Assembly (NCBI GenBank): GCA_029776065.1 | Contig: JARVJP010000011.1 | Span: 437,338-501,337, forward strand | From: Nitrososphaeria archaeon | GTDB taxonomy: Archaea > Thermoproteota > Nitrososphaeria > JACIWG01 | DNA: 64,000 nucleotides | Reading direction: 5' to 3' | The notes under the pieces: generated by a model | Told to the model about the DNA's origin: nothing | Databases searched by the model: none | The model's input: the letters and a program-made list of their open reading frames with translations, nothing else | Shown here: in pieces, positions 36,144 through 45,774 of the stretch | Layout of the letters: every line of letters starts with the position of its first letter | How positions within the stretch are numbered: position 1 is the stretch's first letter | Translations under genes and position numbers: made by a program

Positions 36144-37361
36144 TCACATAAGATAAGGTGCTGCGATCATGAAGACTATAAGAGCTACAAGTAGTAAACT
36201 CACTGAATATACGAGGAGTTTGATACCGGTTTCCCCGGCCTTCTTTCCTAAAAGCCTTCTGCACGTGAACTTGAAGACGTAGCCACCATCCAACGGATAA
36301 AGTGGAATGGCATTAAATATTGCTAGGTTGAAGTTGATCAACCATATCCAGTATAGAAGATTTGATACTTCGTAAAAGTTGTTTCCTAAAAAGGAGTCAG
36401 ATACATAATATGAGTGAAGTAGGTCTGAAAATGGGGCTGATGTAGTAGCTCCTGGAAGAGTGGGAAGAACAATATATATTAAGGCTTCTCTTGAGGGAAA
36501 ACGCCAAAGTGCAGAAGCATAATTTTCAGCTACATCCCCTAATGGTATATATTCCTGTATCCCCATGTAGCCGCGGCTTGAGTTATCTGGATTCTTAACT
36601 AATGTGAATTCATAAACGTATTTTTCTCCATCTCTTACTAGATCAAATGTCATGTTGATCCCTGGTTTATAGACCGGTTCGACAATATTAATGAAATCTT
36701 GTAGGCTGTTCACTTTTAGGCCGTTCACTCCAACTATTATATCCCCTGGTTTTATCCCCACTTTATAGGCAGGGCCTTCCTGATCCATTCGCTTAATCAG
36801 TATCCCATCTGTAATAGGTACTAGAGATGAGACAATTAGTAGAAGGATCAGGAGGGCTGCAATCGCTGTGAAAAAGTTCATTCCTGCTCCGCCTGCTAAA
36901 GTGCTACTTATCTTTTTTAGACTAGTCTTCTCTAACTCTTTATCATCTATTTCTGCGAAAGCCGCTATTGGGAAGATTAGGACAAACATTAGTCCAACGG
37001 ACCTAACGGGAACCCCTGACGCTCTTGCTTGAACTCCGTGAGCAAACTCATGAACGGCCATTCCTAGTAAGAGTGCAACCCATCCGTACACTACTGGTAG
37101 GTAGGGGTTAACACCTGGCCACGGGAGGTTGATAGCTGGCCCAAGTTCCCTTATCATCACGCTGACATTTGGGTTTGTCAGTATGTTTACTATGCTACTT
37201 AAAACAAAATATATTGTTATAGCTGCTAGAACAGGCAATAGGAGGATGAACACCCACCCACTTCTCTTAGCGATCGATGTTTTGCTCAGTCTCTCTATGA
37301 GAGAAAGTCCTGCTTCTGTCTTTATTGATAAGAAGGGGAAACTGAATTCTTTCTTTACCAA
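36144..37361 (-). CDS. Site-2 protease family (M50) membrane metalloprotease with PDZ domain
   Basis: HEFAHG, PDZ segment YKVGIKPGDIIVGVNGLKVNS, AIPLYPLDGG. Confidence 0.92.
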   Translation of the reverse strand: MVKKEFSFPFLSIKTEAGLSLIERLSKTSIAKRSGWVFILLLPVLAAITIYFVLSSIVNILTNPNVSVMIRELGPAINLPWPGVNPYLPVVYGWVALLLGMAVHEFAHGVQARASGVPVRSVGLMFVLIFPIAAFAEIDDKELEKTSLKKISSTLAGGAGMNFFTAIAALLILLLIVSSLVPITDGILIKRMDQEGPAYKVGIKPGDIIVGVNGLKVNSLQDFINIVEPVYKPGINMTFDLVRDGEKYVYEFTLVKNPDNSSRGYMGIQEYIPLGDVAENYASALWRFPSREALIYIVLPTLPGATTSAPFSDLLHSYYVSDSFLGNNFYEVSNLLYWIWLINFNLAIFNAIPLYPLDGGYVFKFTCRRLLGKKAGETGIKLLVYSVSLLLVALIVFMIAAPYLM

Positions 37362-37484
37362 CTTAATTCAATACTAAGGGGAGTGTTCATGTGCATATAT
37401 ATGTCCTTTTATTTCAGAATTTCCATTAATCTTAAGCCTTGATAAGGTGACTAAAAAAAGTATGCGGGTGTGTTGTGTACGCTT

Positions 37485-38567
37485 CTATGGTATTATGGCT
37501 ATCTTTTCGGCTTCTTTGGAAGTTAACAGGATATCGAATGCCTTCTGAATATCGTCAAGCTTCATCCTATGCGTCACAATAGACTTGAGATCCACTGCGT
37601 GAGAGGTAATCAGCCTCCAAGCCTTATGAACATAAAATGGGTTTGTATGGTTTGTCCCTATTATATTGATCTGCCTGTAGTGGATCATGTTTTGATCCAG
37701 TGTCACTTTAGTGCCAGGCTTAGCTCCTGCATAAAAGTTCACCGTGCCCATCTTCTTAACCATTCTAACTGCTTGTTCATCGGTTTCGCCAAAACCGGCC
37801 GCTTCGATTATTACTTCAGGTCCTAACCCTCCTGTTAGCTCCTTCATTTTTTCCTCTACGTTTTCTTTAGCCGCGTTTATTGTGTAGATCTTGCCGGGGC
37901 GGCTTGCATGTATCTTCTTCGCTATCCCTAGTCTGTAATCAGAAACGTCAACCATTATATGTGTCGTTGCCCCAAGAAGTCCTGTTACCTGCATGTGATA
38001 GAGTCCTTGAGGGCCACAGCCTATTATTGCTACTGTGTCCCCGAGTTCAACATTACTGATACAACTTCCATTCACTGCGCATGAGAAAGGTTCTAGTTGA
38101 CAAGCCACTTCATATTCAACGTCATCTGGTATCTCAAAAAGGTTTACCTTAACAATATGTTCTGGGACAAGGTAGTACTCTTGATAGCTTCCAAAGTATC
38201 TCAAGGGATTCTCCTTCACTAATTTGTTGAACTCAGGCATCCTTAAGCATCCTTGATATTCATGAGCAATGCAATTCTCACACGTCATACACGGTGCTGT
38301 ATTATGGGCGACAACCCTCTGCCCCACCTTCCACCCCTTCACCTTGTCTCCTATAGCTGCAATCGTCCCTGCTACTTCACCATGCCCAAAGAGTCTTGGG
38401 AACACGTCATCTAGGTACCCTCTAACATAGGTTTTAACGTCTGTGCCACAGGTTGTTGCCGTCTCCACTTTAATTAGAACCTCTCCTTCTCTGGGAGTAG
38501 GCTTCTCAACCATCTCTAGACCGATCTTTCCAACACCATATATAAGAGCTGCTTTCATCTTTTCCAT
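37485..38567 (-). CDS. Zinc-dependent medium-chain alcohol/polyol dehydrogenase
   Basis: CGTDVKTYVRGY, GHGEVAGTIAAIGDKV, CENCIAHEYQGC, AIIGCGPQGL. Confidence 0.9.
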   Translation of the reverse strand: MEKMKAALIYGVGKIGLEMVEKPTPREGEVLIKVETATTCGTDVKTYVRGYLDDVFPRLFGHGEVAGTIAAIGDKVKGWKVGQRVVAHNTAPCMTCENCIAHEYQGCLRMPEFNKLVKENPLRYFGSYQEYYLVPEHIVKVNLFEIPDDVEYEVACQLEPFSCAVNGSCISNVELGDTVAIIGCGPQGLYHMQVTGLLGATTHIMVDVSDYRLGIAKKIHASRPGKIYTINAAKENVEEKMKELTGGLGPEVIIEAAGFGETDEQAVRMVKKMGTVNFYAGAKPGTKVTLDQNMIHYRQINIIGTNHTNPFYVHKAWRLITSHAVDLKSIVTHRMKLDDIQKAFDILLTSKEAEKIAIIP

Positions 38568-38689
38568 TTATATCGCCACCTTCTAGACTATAGCATTCTT
38601 TTAAAGATTTTCTAACCTCATAATTTACGAAAATAACGTCAATAGAAGGCGGAAGTGTTTATATACTAAAGAGTTCTCACATAATCAAA

Positions 38690-39946
38690 ATGAAAACGCA
38701 GATACCTTATGGACAGGGGTTTGAAGAGGTGGAAATCCCCCCTGGGAACATCGTTAACGTCTTCACCCCAAAGAAACCTAAGACATCTGCAAGTTTTAAC
38801 ACTGTCAAGCAAAAGATAAAGCAGATGGTAAAAGAATATGCTGGAATGATTGAAAAGAGCAACGGAGATATATGCGTTTTAGTGAGTGACAAAACACGCG
38901 CTGCTTCTAACTCTATTATAGTGCCTGAGCTTTTAAGACAGCTCGAATCCGTAGGCACGAATATGGGCCGTCTTAGAATCATAATAGCAAACGGCCTGCA
39001 CACGCCTATGACACGTCAAGAAATTGTAGAAAACATAGGAAGAGAAGTGGTTGATAGGTTTACTATAATAAATCACATATCTGATGAAGAAGATCGGCAC
39101 GTCTTTATTGGAAGAACCCGCTTTGGAACCGAAGTTAAGTTAAATCGCAAATATGTTGACGCCAAACTCAAGATAGCTACAGGGCTCGTTGAACCTCACT
39201 TCTTCGCAGGCTTTAGTGGGGGATATAAAAGTGTGTTACCTGGCATCGCTTCAACCAAAACCGTTTACCACAATCACAGCTTTGAAATGATAGATCACCC
39301 CAACTCGAAAGCAGGTATTCTTGAAGGCAACCCAATACATGAAGACATCAAAGCTGCTGGAAGGTTAAGCGGACTTAACCTAATTATAAACGTAACTGTA
39401 TCGAGTAGTAAGCCTTCTAGTATACACGCTGGAGAAGTCGAAAAAGTATATAAAGAAGCTGTTGAAAAGGTCCGATCTGAAGCTTGTATAAAAGTCGATC
39501 ACTTATACGACGTCATCATAACAAGTAATGGAGGCTTTCCTTTAGATAGAAACCTGTACCAAGCAGTGAAGGGGATTTCTGTTGGGGAGTCGATAGTAAA
39601 GAAGAAAGGATCGATCATCGTTCTATCAGAATGCAGAGATGGTGTTGTGCACGAAGAATTCAAGAGGCTGATGGAGTATGGTGAAACACCAAAGGACATT
39701 TTATCGTCTATAAAGGAAAATGAGCCGTTGAGAGATCAATGGCAAGCACATGTACTTGCTAGGATAATGCTTCGTTCTAAGGTCATCGTTGTTTCACACT
39801 CTTTAAATAGAAAGGATGTTGAAAAAATGAAGATGGACAAGGTAAACACGCTTGATGAAGCCTTAGAACTCGCGAAGGTGAAGGAGAATGGTGGCAAGTC
39901 TATAGCCATTTTTCCTAATGGCCCTTATACTATTCCGGTCATCTGA
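38690..39946 (+). CDS. LarA-like nickel-dependent racemase family protein
   Basis: EPHFFAGFSGGYKSVLPGIAS, YHNHSFEMIDHPNSKAGILEGNPIHEDI. Confidence 0.85.
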   Translation: MKTQIPYGQGFEEVEIPPGNIVNVFTPKKPKTSASFNTVKQKIKQMVKEYAGMIEKSNGDICVLVSDKTRAASNSIIVPELLRQLESVGTNMGRLRIIIANGLHTPMTRQEIVENIGREVVDRFTIINHISDEEDRHVFIGRTRFGTEVKLNRKYVDAKLKIATGLVEPHFFAGFSGGYKSVLPGIASTKTVYHNHSFEMIDHPNSKAGILEGNPIHEDIKAAGRLSGLNLIINVTVSSSKPSSIHAGEVEKVYKEAVEKVRSEACIKVDHLYDVIITSNGGFPLDRNLYQAVKGISVGESIVKKKGSIIVLSECRDGVVHEEFKRLMEYGETPKDILSSIKENEPLRDQWQAHVLARIMLRSKVIVVSHSLNRKDVEKMKMDKVNTLDEALELAKVKENGGKSIAIFPNGPYTIPVI

Positions 39947-40298
39947 TTTCGACTGCATCGACTACTCTTGGAGTATTATCTGAATTCGCTGTTCATAAAA
40001 TATTCTGAATATTACTTAATAGAATAATATGCTCTATAGTTAAACAACTCCTACATATCTCTAATGCGCAGTCCACATAATTTCTAGTATTGGAAAGAAT
40101 TAAAATAATTGTAAAGGAAGTATTATGTTTATGATGTAACAATTTGTTGACAGGGAATCAGAATTAAAATTCCTAAAAAAGGGTTTTAAGATTGGAACCC
40201 TCCATTTCTACGCGCTAACAGATATTACCGCCATTAAAGTTACTTCAACTAAATCGAATATTATTATAGGCGTATAGGTAGAAAGTAGTGGAATAGAA

Positions 40299-41279
40299 TT
40301 GGCCACCATTGTAACTGGAGGTTCAGGCCTAGTTGGATCACACGTTGTTGAAGAACTAGTTAGAGAAGGTAAGGAAGATAAGATTATAATCTATGATGTC
40401 CTCCCCCCTAGAAAACCTGAGGTCGTAGCTCAATTAGGGAAAAAGGTTGTATATGTAGATGGTAATATTCTTGATGTAGGTAGACTTGTGGAGACGACTA
40501 AAAACCATTGTGTTAAGGGCATCATCCACACAACAGGTATTATAAACTACAAGTACATCATTGCGAATCCTACATATAGTGTTATGGTGAACTTTAACGG
40601 CACCCTTAATGTCCTAGAACTTGCTAGACTCTATGACTTGAAGATCGTTTTCACAAGCTCAGGGTCAGTATACGGTAAGGTAGATGAATTTGCTAAAGAA
40701 GACTTTCCTCTAAGACCAGGAGATATATATGGTGCAACTAAGGCGATGTGTGAAATGTTGGGTGAACAGTATGCAAGCACTTACGGAATCGACTATGTCT
40801 CAACAAGGCTGTACTTCATATACGGCCCGGGATTATCATTGGCTGCGAAGTCTATTGAGGACGTATTCACACCCCCTGTCCAACCACTAAGTGTGCTCTT
40901 ACTTATGGTCCAAAAAGGTATCAAAAAAGAAAAGCTGTTCATTGAATCGGGTGGCGACACTAGACTAGACTACACCTACGTGAAGGATTCCGCGCATGGT
41001 GTGGTCTTAGCATACCACACCAAGAAACCCCCTCATAGAGCATATAATATATCGACTGGGAAGGCGTATTCTTTAAGTGAAGTCGCTGCGGCAATTAATA
41101 AGTATGTGGGTCAAGAATGTATAATTATCGGCTCAGGTACTGTAAAGGGATGGCCTCCTAGACCGAAATATCTAGACATCTCGCTTGCCAAGACAGAGCT
41201 AGGATATGTACCTTTATACGGTCTCGAGAGGGGGATCAATGAATTCTGCGAGCATGCGTCAAAGAGTTTACAACCATAA
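40299..41279 (+). CDS. NAD-dependent epimerase/dehydratase (SDR)
   Basis: TGGSGLVGSHVVEELV, YGATKAMCEMLG. Confidence 0.9.
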   Translation: MATIVTGGSGLVGSHVVEELVREGKEDKIIIYDVLPPRKPEVVAQLGKKVVYVDGNILDVGRLVETTKNHCVKGIIHTTGIINYKYIIANPTYSVMVNFNGTLNVLELARLYDLKIVFTSSGSVYGKVDEFAKEDFPLRPGDIYGATKAMCEMLGEQYASTYGIDYVSTRLYFIYGPGLSLAAKSIEDVFTPPVQPLSVLLLMVQKGIKKEKLFIESGGDTRLDYTYVKDSAHGVVLAYHTKKPPHRAYNISTGKAYSLSEVAAAINKYVGQECIIIGSGTVKGWPPRPKYLDISLAKTELGYVPLYGLERGINEFCEHASKSLQP

Positions 41280-41346
41280 TAAATGGATGGCGTAAAATAA
41301 GTATTACTGAGTAAAGTCTAAATCATGTCTGGCCAAGGATTATGGT

Positions 41347-42498
41347 ATGGATTTTCTTGGTTTCCAAAGGAAGAACGGTGTAGGCGTAAGAAATCATGTT
41401 GCAATATTATGTACTGTGGGATGTGCAGGGCAAGCAGCTAGAGGGATTGCACAGAACAATCCTAAGGCAAAGTTGATGGTGCACCATCAAGGTTGTGCTC
41501 AGACACCAGTGGACATAGCCCACGTTGAGAAGGTTCTAGTAAACTTATCACTTAATCCTAACGTGCACTCAGTTCTTCTAGTAGGGCTTGGTTGCGAAAG
41601 CGTCTCAACTCAAAAAGTAGCGGATAAAATATCAAAGGAAAAACACGTTGAAGTAGTAAACGTTGAAGACGAAGGCCTCACAAGAGCCATTGTAAAAGGT
41701 TCTGAAGTTGTTAAGAAGATGTGCTTAGACGCAGAGAATGAAAAGCGTAGCACATTCAGCTTATCAGAGCTCACCCTCGCCATAAAATGCGGTGCCTCTG
41801 ATACTACGTCAGGAATTGTGTCTAACCCTGTCGCAGGATATGTGGCTGATAAGGTGGTTGAAGAAGGTGGAACGGTGATCTTTGGGGAAACGACGGAGGT
41901 CATAGGGGCTGAGCATATCCTTGCTCGTAGAGCTATTAACAAAGATGTATCTGATAAGCTCTACAATTACATTGAAAATATGGAGAAGAGGGCTATGGCG
42001 ATGGGTGTCGACATGCGGGGTGGTCAACCAACAGGGGGTAACATTAAAGGGGGGATAACTACCATAGAGGAGAAGTCACTTGGTGCGATATGTAAAACTG
42101 GCTCAACAACTTTGATCAACGCGGTTGACTACGGCGATAGAGTTCATGATAAGGGTTTGGTCTTCATGGATTCGCCTGGACGTGAACTTGAAGCCCTAAC
42201 TGGGTTCGCGGCGTCTGGTGCTCAAATGATGTTGTTCTCAACGGGTTTGGGTGCGCCTCAAGGTTTTCCAATCGTGCCTGTTATTAAGTCTTCGGGGAAC
42301 CCTGCTACATGTAAAAGATTGTCAGAACATATTGACTTAGACTTAAGTCGAGTCTTTTATGGAGATTTGTCTATAGAAGATGGGTGTAAGATGGTACTGA
42401 ATGAAATCTTAAAGGTCGCTTCATGGAAACCTTCTAAAGCTGAACTAGTTGGGTATGAAGAAAGTATAGACATCTATTTTCGAGGACCAGTGATATAG
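41347..42498 (+). CDS. UxaA-family sugar-acid dehydratase, large (C-terminal) subunit
   Basis: RKNGVGVRNHVAILCTVGCAGQAARGIA, KCGASDTTSGIVSNP, GNIKGGITTIEEKSLGAICKTG. Confidence 0.85.
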   Translation: MDFLGFQRKNGVGVRNHVAILCTVGCAGQAARGIAQNNPKAKLMVHHQGCAQTPVDIAHVEKVLVNLSLNPNVHSVLLVGLGCESVSTQKVADKISKEKHVEVVNVEDEGLTRAIVKGSEVVKKMCLDAENEKRSTFSLSELTLAIKCGASDTTSGIVSNPVAGYVADKVVEEGGTVIFGETTEVIGAEHILARRAINKDVSDKLYNYIENMEKRAMAMGVDMRGGQPTGGNIKGGITTIEEKSLGAICKTGSTTLINAVDYGDRVHDKGLVFMDSPGRELEALTGFAASGAQMMLFSTGLGAPQGFPIVPVIKSSGNPATCKRLSEHIDLDLSRVFYGDLSIEDGCKMVLNEILKVASWKPSKAELVGYEESIDIYFRGPVI

Positions 42499-42501
42499 TA
42501 A

Positions 42502-42801
42502 ATGAAGAGCAAGGCTATCATGGTAAATCCAAAGGACAATGTAGCCACCGCCTTAATTGATATCAAAAAAGAAGAAGTAGTTGAAATCAGAGCTCCAACA
42601 CTACTTAGTATTAAAGCCAAGTCAAATATACCCTTTGGGCATAAGTTCGCTATAAAAGACATTTCTAAAGGAGAAGAAATAGTAAAGTATGGTGAGGTAA
42701 TAGGACGAGCGATAAAAGAAATTAGGGAAGGAGAACATGTTCACATACATAACGTTGAAAGTTTAAGGGCAAGAGGCGACGTCGTAGCTGCCAAGCAGTG
42801 A
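42502..42801 (+). CDS. UxaA-family sugar-acid dehydratase, small SAF-domain subunit
   Basis: MVNPKDNVATALIDIKKEEVVE, IPFGHKFAIKDISKGEEIVKYGEVIGRAIKEIREGEHVHIHNVES. Confidence 0.85.
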   Translation: MKSKAIMVNPKDNVATALIDIKKEEVVEIRAPTLLSIKAKSNIPFGHKFAIKDISKGEEIVKYGEVIGRAIKEIREGEHVHIHNVESLRARGDVVAAKQ

Positions 42802-42949
42802 ATTCATTAGTCAATACCAAACCTAACTCTCACATCTTTATAAAAGAATTAATATAAAGACACTAGATTAAAAAATCTCTAAGCATAAAATCATGCACAT
42901 AAAATTTATTTCATCCATAATTGCCATTTTACATCTAAATAATCTTTAT

Positions 42950-42965
42950 TAATAAGTACTTATTA
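42950..42965. promoter_or_regulatory. 16-bp perfect palindrome TAATAAGTACTTATTA upstream of the first sugar-binding protein gene
   Basis: Perfect two-fold symmetry; overlaps a 14-mer shared with the second sugar-binding-protein promoter. Confidence 0.45.
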
Positions 42966-42988
42966 TACCCACAGTCAAGTGAATTATA

Positions 42989-44764
42989 TTGTCAGGCGAA
43001 AGTACATCACGTAGGGATATGTTGAAGATAGTTGGTGGTGCTGCCGGCGGTCTTATTGTCGGTGGTGCGATCGGCTATCTGGCGAAGCCATCTGAAACTG
43101 CGACTACAACGGTGACTAACACCGTCACGAAGACCGAGACAACCACTGCGACTGGAACCACAACCACAACAACCACACCAACAACTACAACTCCAACAAC
43201 AACCTCACCAGCAGACCAATATACACTAGCTGCTCGCGAATGCGCTGCATGGGTAGGTAATGAAACCCCATTAACACAAGCACAACTGATCCAGGAATTA
43301 GAGTTCTTTGCTAAAGCAAGTGCCCCGTACAGAGGGAAGACTGTGCTGATCATGTATGAAGCAATTCCTCCTGCTGAATGGGAAGAGAAGAACTTGGGTC
43401 CATGGTTTGAGAAGATAACGGGTATAAAGATCAAATGGGAATCGATGTCCAACTTTGAAACCATATTGAAGTCCATTGAAGACCAGAAGACTCAAGGCGG
43501 AATCTTTGACGCCATCGGCTCAGATCAGGATATGAACGGCTTCTACACATGGTATAAGAGTGGCTTAGACATGACAGAATTTATGAAGGCCCACCCTGAA
43601 CTCGTTCCCCCATACTTCGATCTCGAAGACTTCTACGCCAGAGCAACATACAGTGACTGGAGAAACGGCCACTTGATGGCATTATTGGCGTATAACGCGC
43701 CACATGGGACTGTCTATAGGAAGGACTGGTTCACTGACCCTGCTGAAAAAGCAGCATTCAAAGCTAAGTACGGCTACGACCTAAAGACACCAATGGAATA
43801 CTACATGGATGCACAGAAATCAGGTAAGATTGATGACGACTGGACAACAGACAAAGCAAGAGATTGTATGGAGTTCTTCACACGCCCAGAGAAGAACATG
43901 TATGGAACCGTAACGGGTCTCAGAGCAGGGGATCACATGGGCTGGTGGACTGGAGACGGATTCGACGACGTCTTCCAATTAGCCTCGCCAGCTCCTGCTG
44001 GAAAGGACCCAATCGAATGCACAGGCTTTGAACCAAATACTACTCCATGGGGAATGCACATTGAGAAAAACGTCTACTACGGTTTCTCCAAAGCTAACGG
44101 AGGAACATTGAATGGTGACGCAGGAGTAGCGATGTACGACTACTGGTTCAAAACAATACCAAAATATGCCCCAGATAAAGTATGGCAAATGGACGCAGTA
44201 GAAGCACACACAGGTTTCTTCACAGATGGAAACTATGCTTTATTCTTCCCGCACTACTGTTGGTTCACATCAACAGGTCAGGGTCCTGATTCTAAGATTC
44301 CAGGCAAATTTGAATACGGCCCGATCCCAGTTGCTAAGCAGTTCTACCAGAAGGGTAAACCAAGAGGATACATCGACCCATCTGGATGGGTTATCTCTAA
44401 CTATTCCAAGAACAAGGAAATAGCGTTCCTGTTCTGTACATTCATGGTATCAAAGGCTTTCGACCTAAAGAAGAGCCTTGCAAACGGTGTCCCGATAAGA
44501 TGGTCTACAATTCAACATCCATTGTTCGCTGCAAAGGACAAAGATCTCGCTGGTCTAGTAACCCTCATGAAGACGCAAATGAAGGAACAGACAGGAACAG
44601 ATGCTAGAATGGTCATCTATCCACTTATACTGCCTATTGCGGCAGATGCAGGTGCAAGGGCTGCACAGCAAGGGTTACCTCCAAAGGAAGCAGCTGACTT
44701 ACAAGCTGGAGAAATGGATAAGTGGTTAGTAGACAACGGTTGGTATAAGAAGGACCTAAGCTAA
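42989..44764 (+). CDS. Sugar ABC transporter substrate-binding protein with Tat signal and Thr-rich linker
   Basis: SRRDMLKIVGGAAGGLIVGGAIGYLA, then TTT-rich linker; extracellular solute-binding family 1-like body. Confidence 0.88.
   Translation: MSGESTSRRDMLKIVGGAAGGLIVGGAIGYLAKPSETATTTVTNTVTKTETTTATGTTTTTTTPTTTTPTTTSPADQYTLAARECAAWVGNETPLTQAQLIQELEFFAKASAPYRGKTVLIMYEAIPPAEWEEKNLGPWFEKITGIKIKWESMSNFETILKSIEDQKTQGGIFDAIGSDQDMNGFYTWYKSGLDMTEFMKAHPELVPPYFDLEDFYARATYSDWRNGHLMALLAYNAPHGTVYRKDWFTDPAEKAAFKAKYGYDLKTPMEYYMDAQKSGKIDDDWTTDKARDCMEFFTRPEKNMYGTVTGLRAGDHMGWWTGDGFDDVFQLASPAPAGKDPIECTGFEPNTTPWGMHIEKNVYYGFSKANGGTLNGDAGVAMYDYWFKTIPKYAPDKVWQMDAVEAHTGFFTDGNYALFFPHYCWFTSTGQGPDSKIPGKFEYGPIPVAKQFYQKGKPRGYIDPSGWVISNYSKNKEIAFLFCTFMVSKAFDLKKSLANGVPIRWSTIQHPLFAAKDKDLAGLVTLMKTQMKEQTGTDARMVIYPLILPIAADAGARAAQQGLPPKEAADLQAGEMDKWLVDNGWYKKDLS
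43006..43143. repeat. 138-bp segment perfectly inverted-repeated at 63434-63571 (signal peptide and linker of both binding proteins)
   Basis: Base-by-base reverse-complement comparison; mismatches at both flanks. Confidence 0.92.
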
Positions 44765-44772
44765 CCTCTACT

Positions 44773-44797
44773 CTCTTTTTTTTAATTTTTTTTAAGA
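44773..44797 (+). terminator. T-tract terminator/attenuator between the binding-protein gene and the permease genes
   Basis: CTCTTTTTTTTAATTTTTTTTAAG right after the stop codon; further T-tracts to ~44852; new TATA-like ATATTTATATATAAG before the permease gene. Confidence 0.5.
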
Positions 44798-44928
44798 AAA
44801 ATCGTTTTTTAAAAAATGTTTTTATGAGCTATTATTTTTTTTCTATTGCCTAATTAATTTTATTATACCTTAACTTTTATGTAATATTTATATATAAGAC
44901 TCTATCCTTCCCCATAGGAAGAATAGTT

Positions 44929-45774
44929 ATGTCAAAAACTGTCTATCTATTGTTACCTGCGTTTCTAGTTGTATTGGGTGTTGGGCTAATTCCAACAATA
45001 AGCCTTATCAACTACAGCGTTCAAACACCTTTCGCAGAAGTCGAGAAGTTCGTAGGCTTGGAGAACTTTAGGAAGGTTTTTGTTGATACAAGAGTCATTG
45101 ACGCTTTCCAAAGAAACATCATTTTCAGCGCGTTAGCACTAGCAATAGAGATTCCCTTCGGCATCGGACTTGCTCTAATTCTATATGAAAAAGGAAAACT
45201 GAATACGTTGATTTCCATGATAATCACAATACCTGTACTTATCCCTCCTATCACAATCGGCCTTCTTTGGCGTTTAATGGCTAGAGAGAACGGTACATTA
45301 AGGAATCTGATGAACTTTTTAGGCCTTTATTACGACCCCTACCGTGTACCGGAACAGGCATTTGGGACAATTGTTGCAATGGACGTCTGGCACTGGACTG
45401 CATTAATATGTCTCGTCGTTTCCGCTGGTCTAGCTGGTATGGATAAGTCTCCTGTTCTCTCTGCTAAAACTGAAGGAGCTACGAGATGGCAGATTTTCAG
45501 ACATATCGAATTACCTGCACTAAGCTTCCCACTCGTCTTCGTCTCGCTTCTAAGGTTGATTGATACACTGAAAATATACGATGAAGCTACTGTTCTTACA
45601 ATGGGTGGGCCTGGTCAGACAACAGAATTTTTAAGCTTGTACGTTAAAAAGACCGCAATCGATCAATTTATAGTAGGTTATGGTGCTGCTCTATCGCTGA
45701 TCTACAATTTGACTGTGCTTCTTCTTGCTTGGTTACTGCTGATCGTTATGACAAAAGGTAAGGGGGTTGTATAA
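44929..45774 (+). CDS. Sugar ABC transporter permease (MalF/UgpA-like)
   Basis: Polytopic; EGATRWQIFRHIELPAL EAA motif. Confidence 0.9.
   Translation: MSKTVYLLLPAFLVVLGVGLIPTISLINYSVQTPFAEVEKFVGLENFRKVFVDTRVIDAFQRNIIFSALALAIEIPFGIGLALILYEKGKLNTLISMIITIPVLIPPITIGLLWRLMARENGTLRNLMNFLGLYYDPYRVPEQAFGTIVAMDVWHWTALICLVVSAGLAGMDKSPVLSAKTEGATRWQIFRHIELPALSFPLVFVSLLRLIDTLKIYDEATVLTMGGPGQTTEFLSLYVKKTAIDQFIVGYGAALSLIYNLTVLLLAWLLLIVMTKGKGVV

Noticed and set aside
40170-40205. Inverted repeat AGGGTT...AACCCT in the 39947-40298 intergenic region as a riboswitch
   Set aside because: Only a 6-bp stem with a 10-nt loop in an AT-rich spacer; no recognisable riboswitch core
43135-43215. ACA/ACC-rich repeats in both binding-protein genes as possible CRISPR or satellite repeat
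   Set aside because: In-frame Thr-rich linker of a secreted protein; no regular repeat-spacer structure
43075-43476. 133-aa reverse ORF rich in Val opposite the first binding-protein gene
   Set aside because: Its VVVVGVVVVVV composition is simply the reverse complement of the Thr-rich linker
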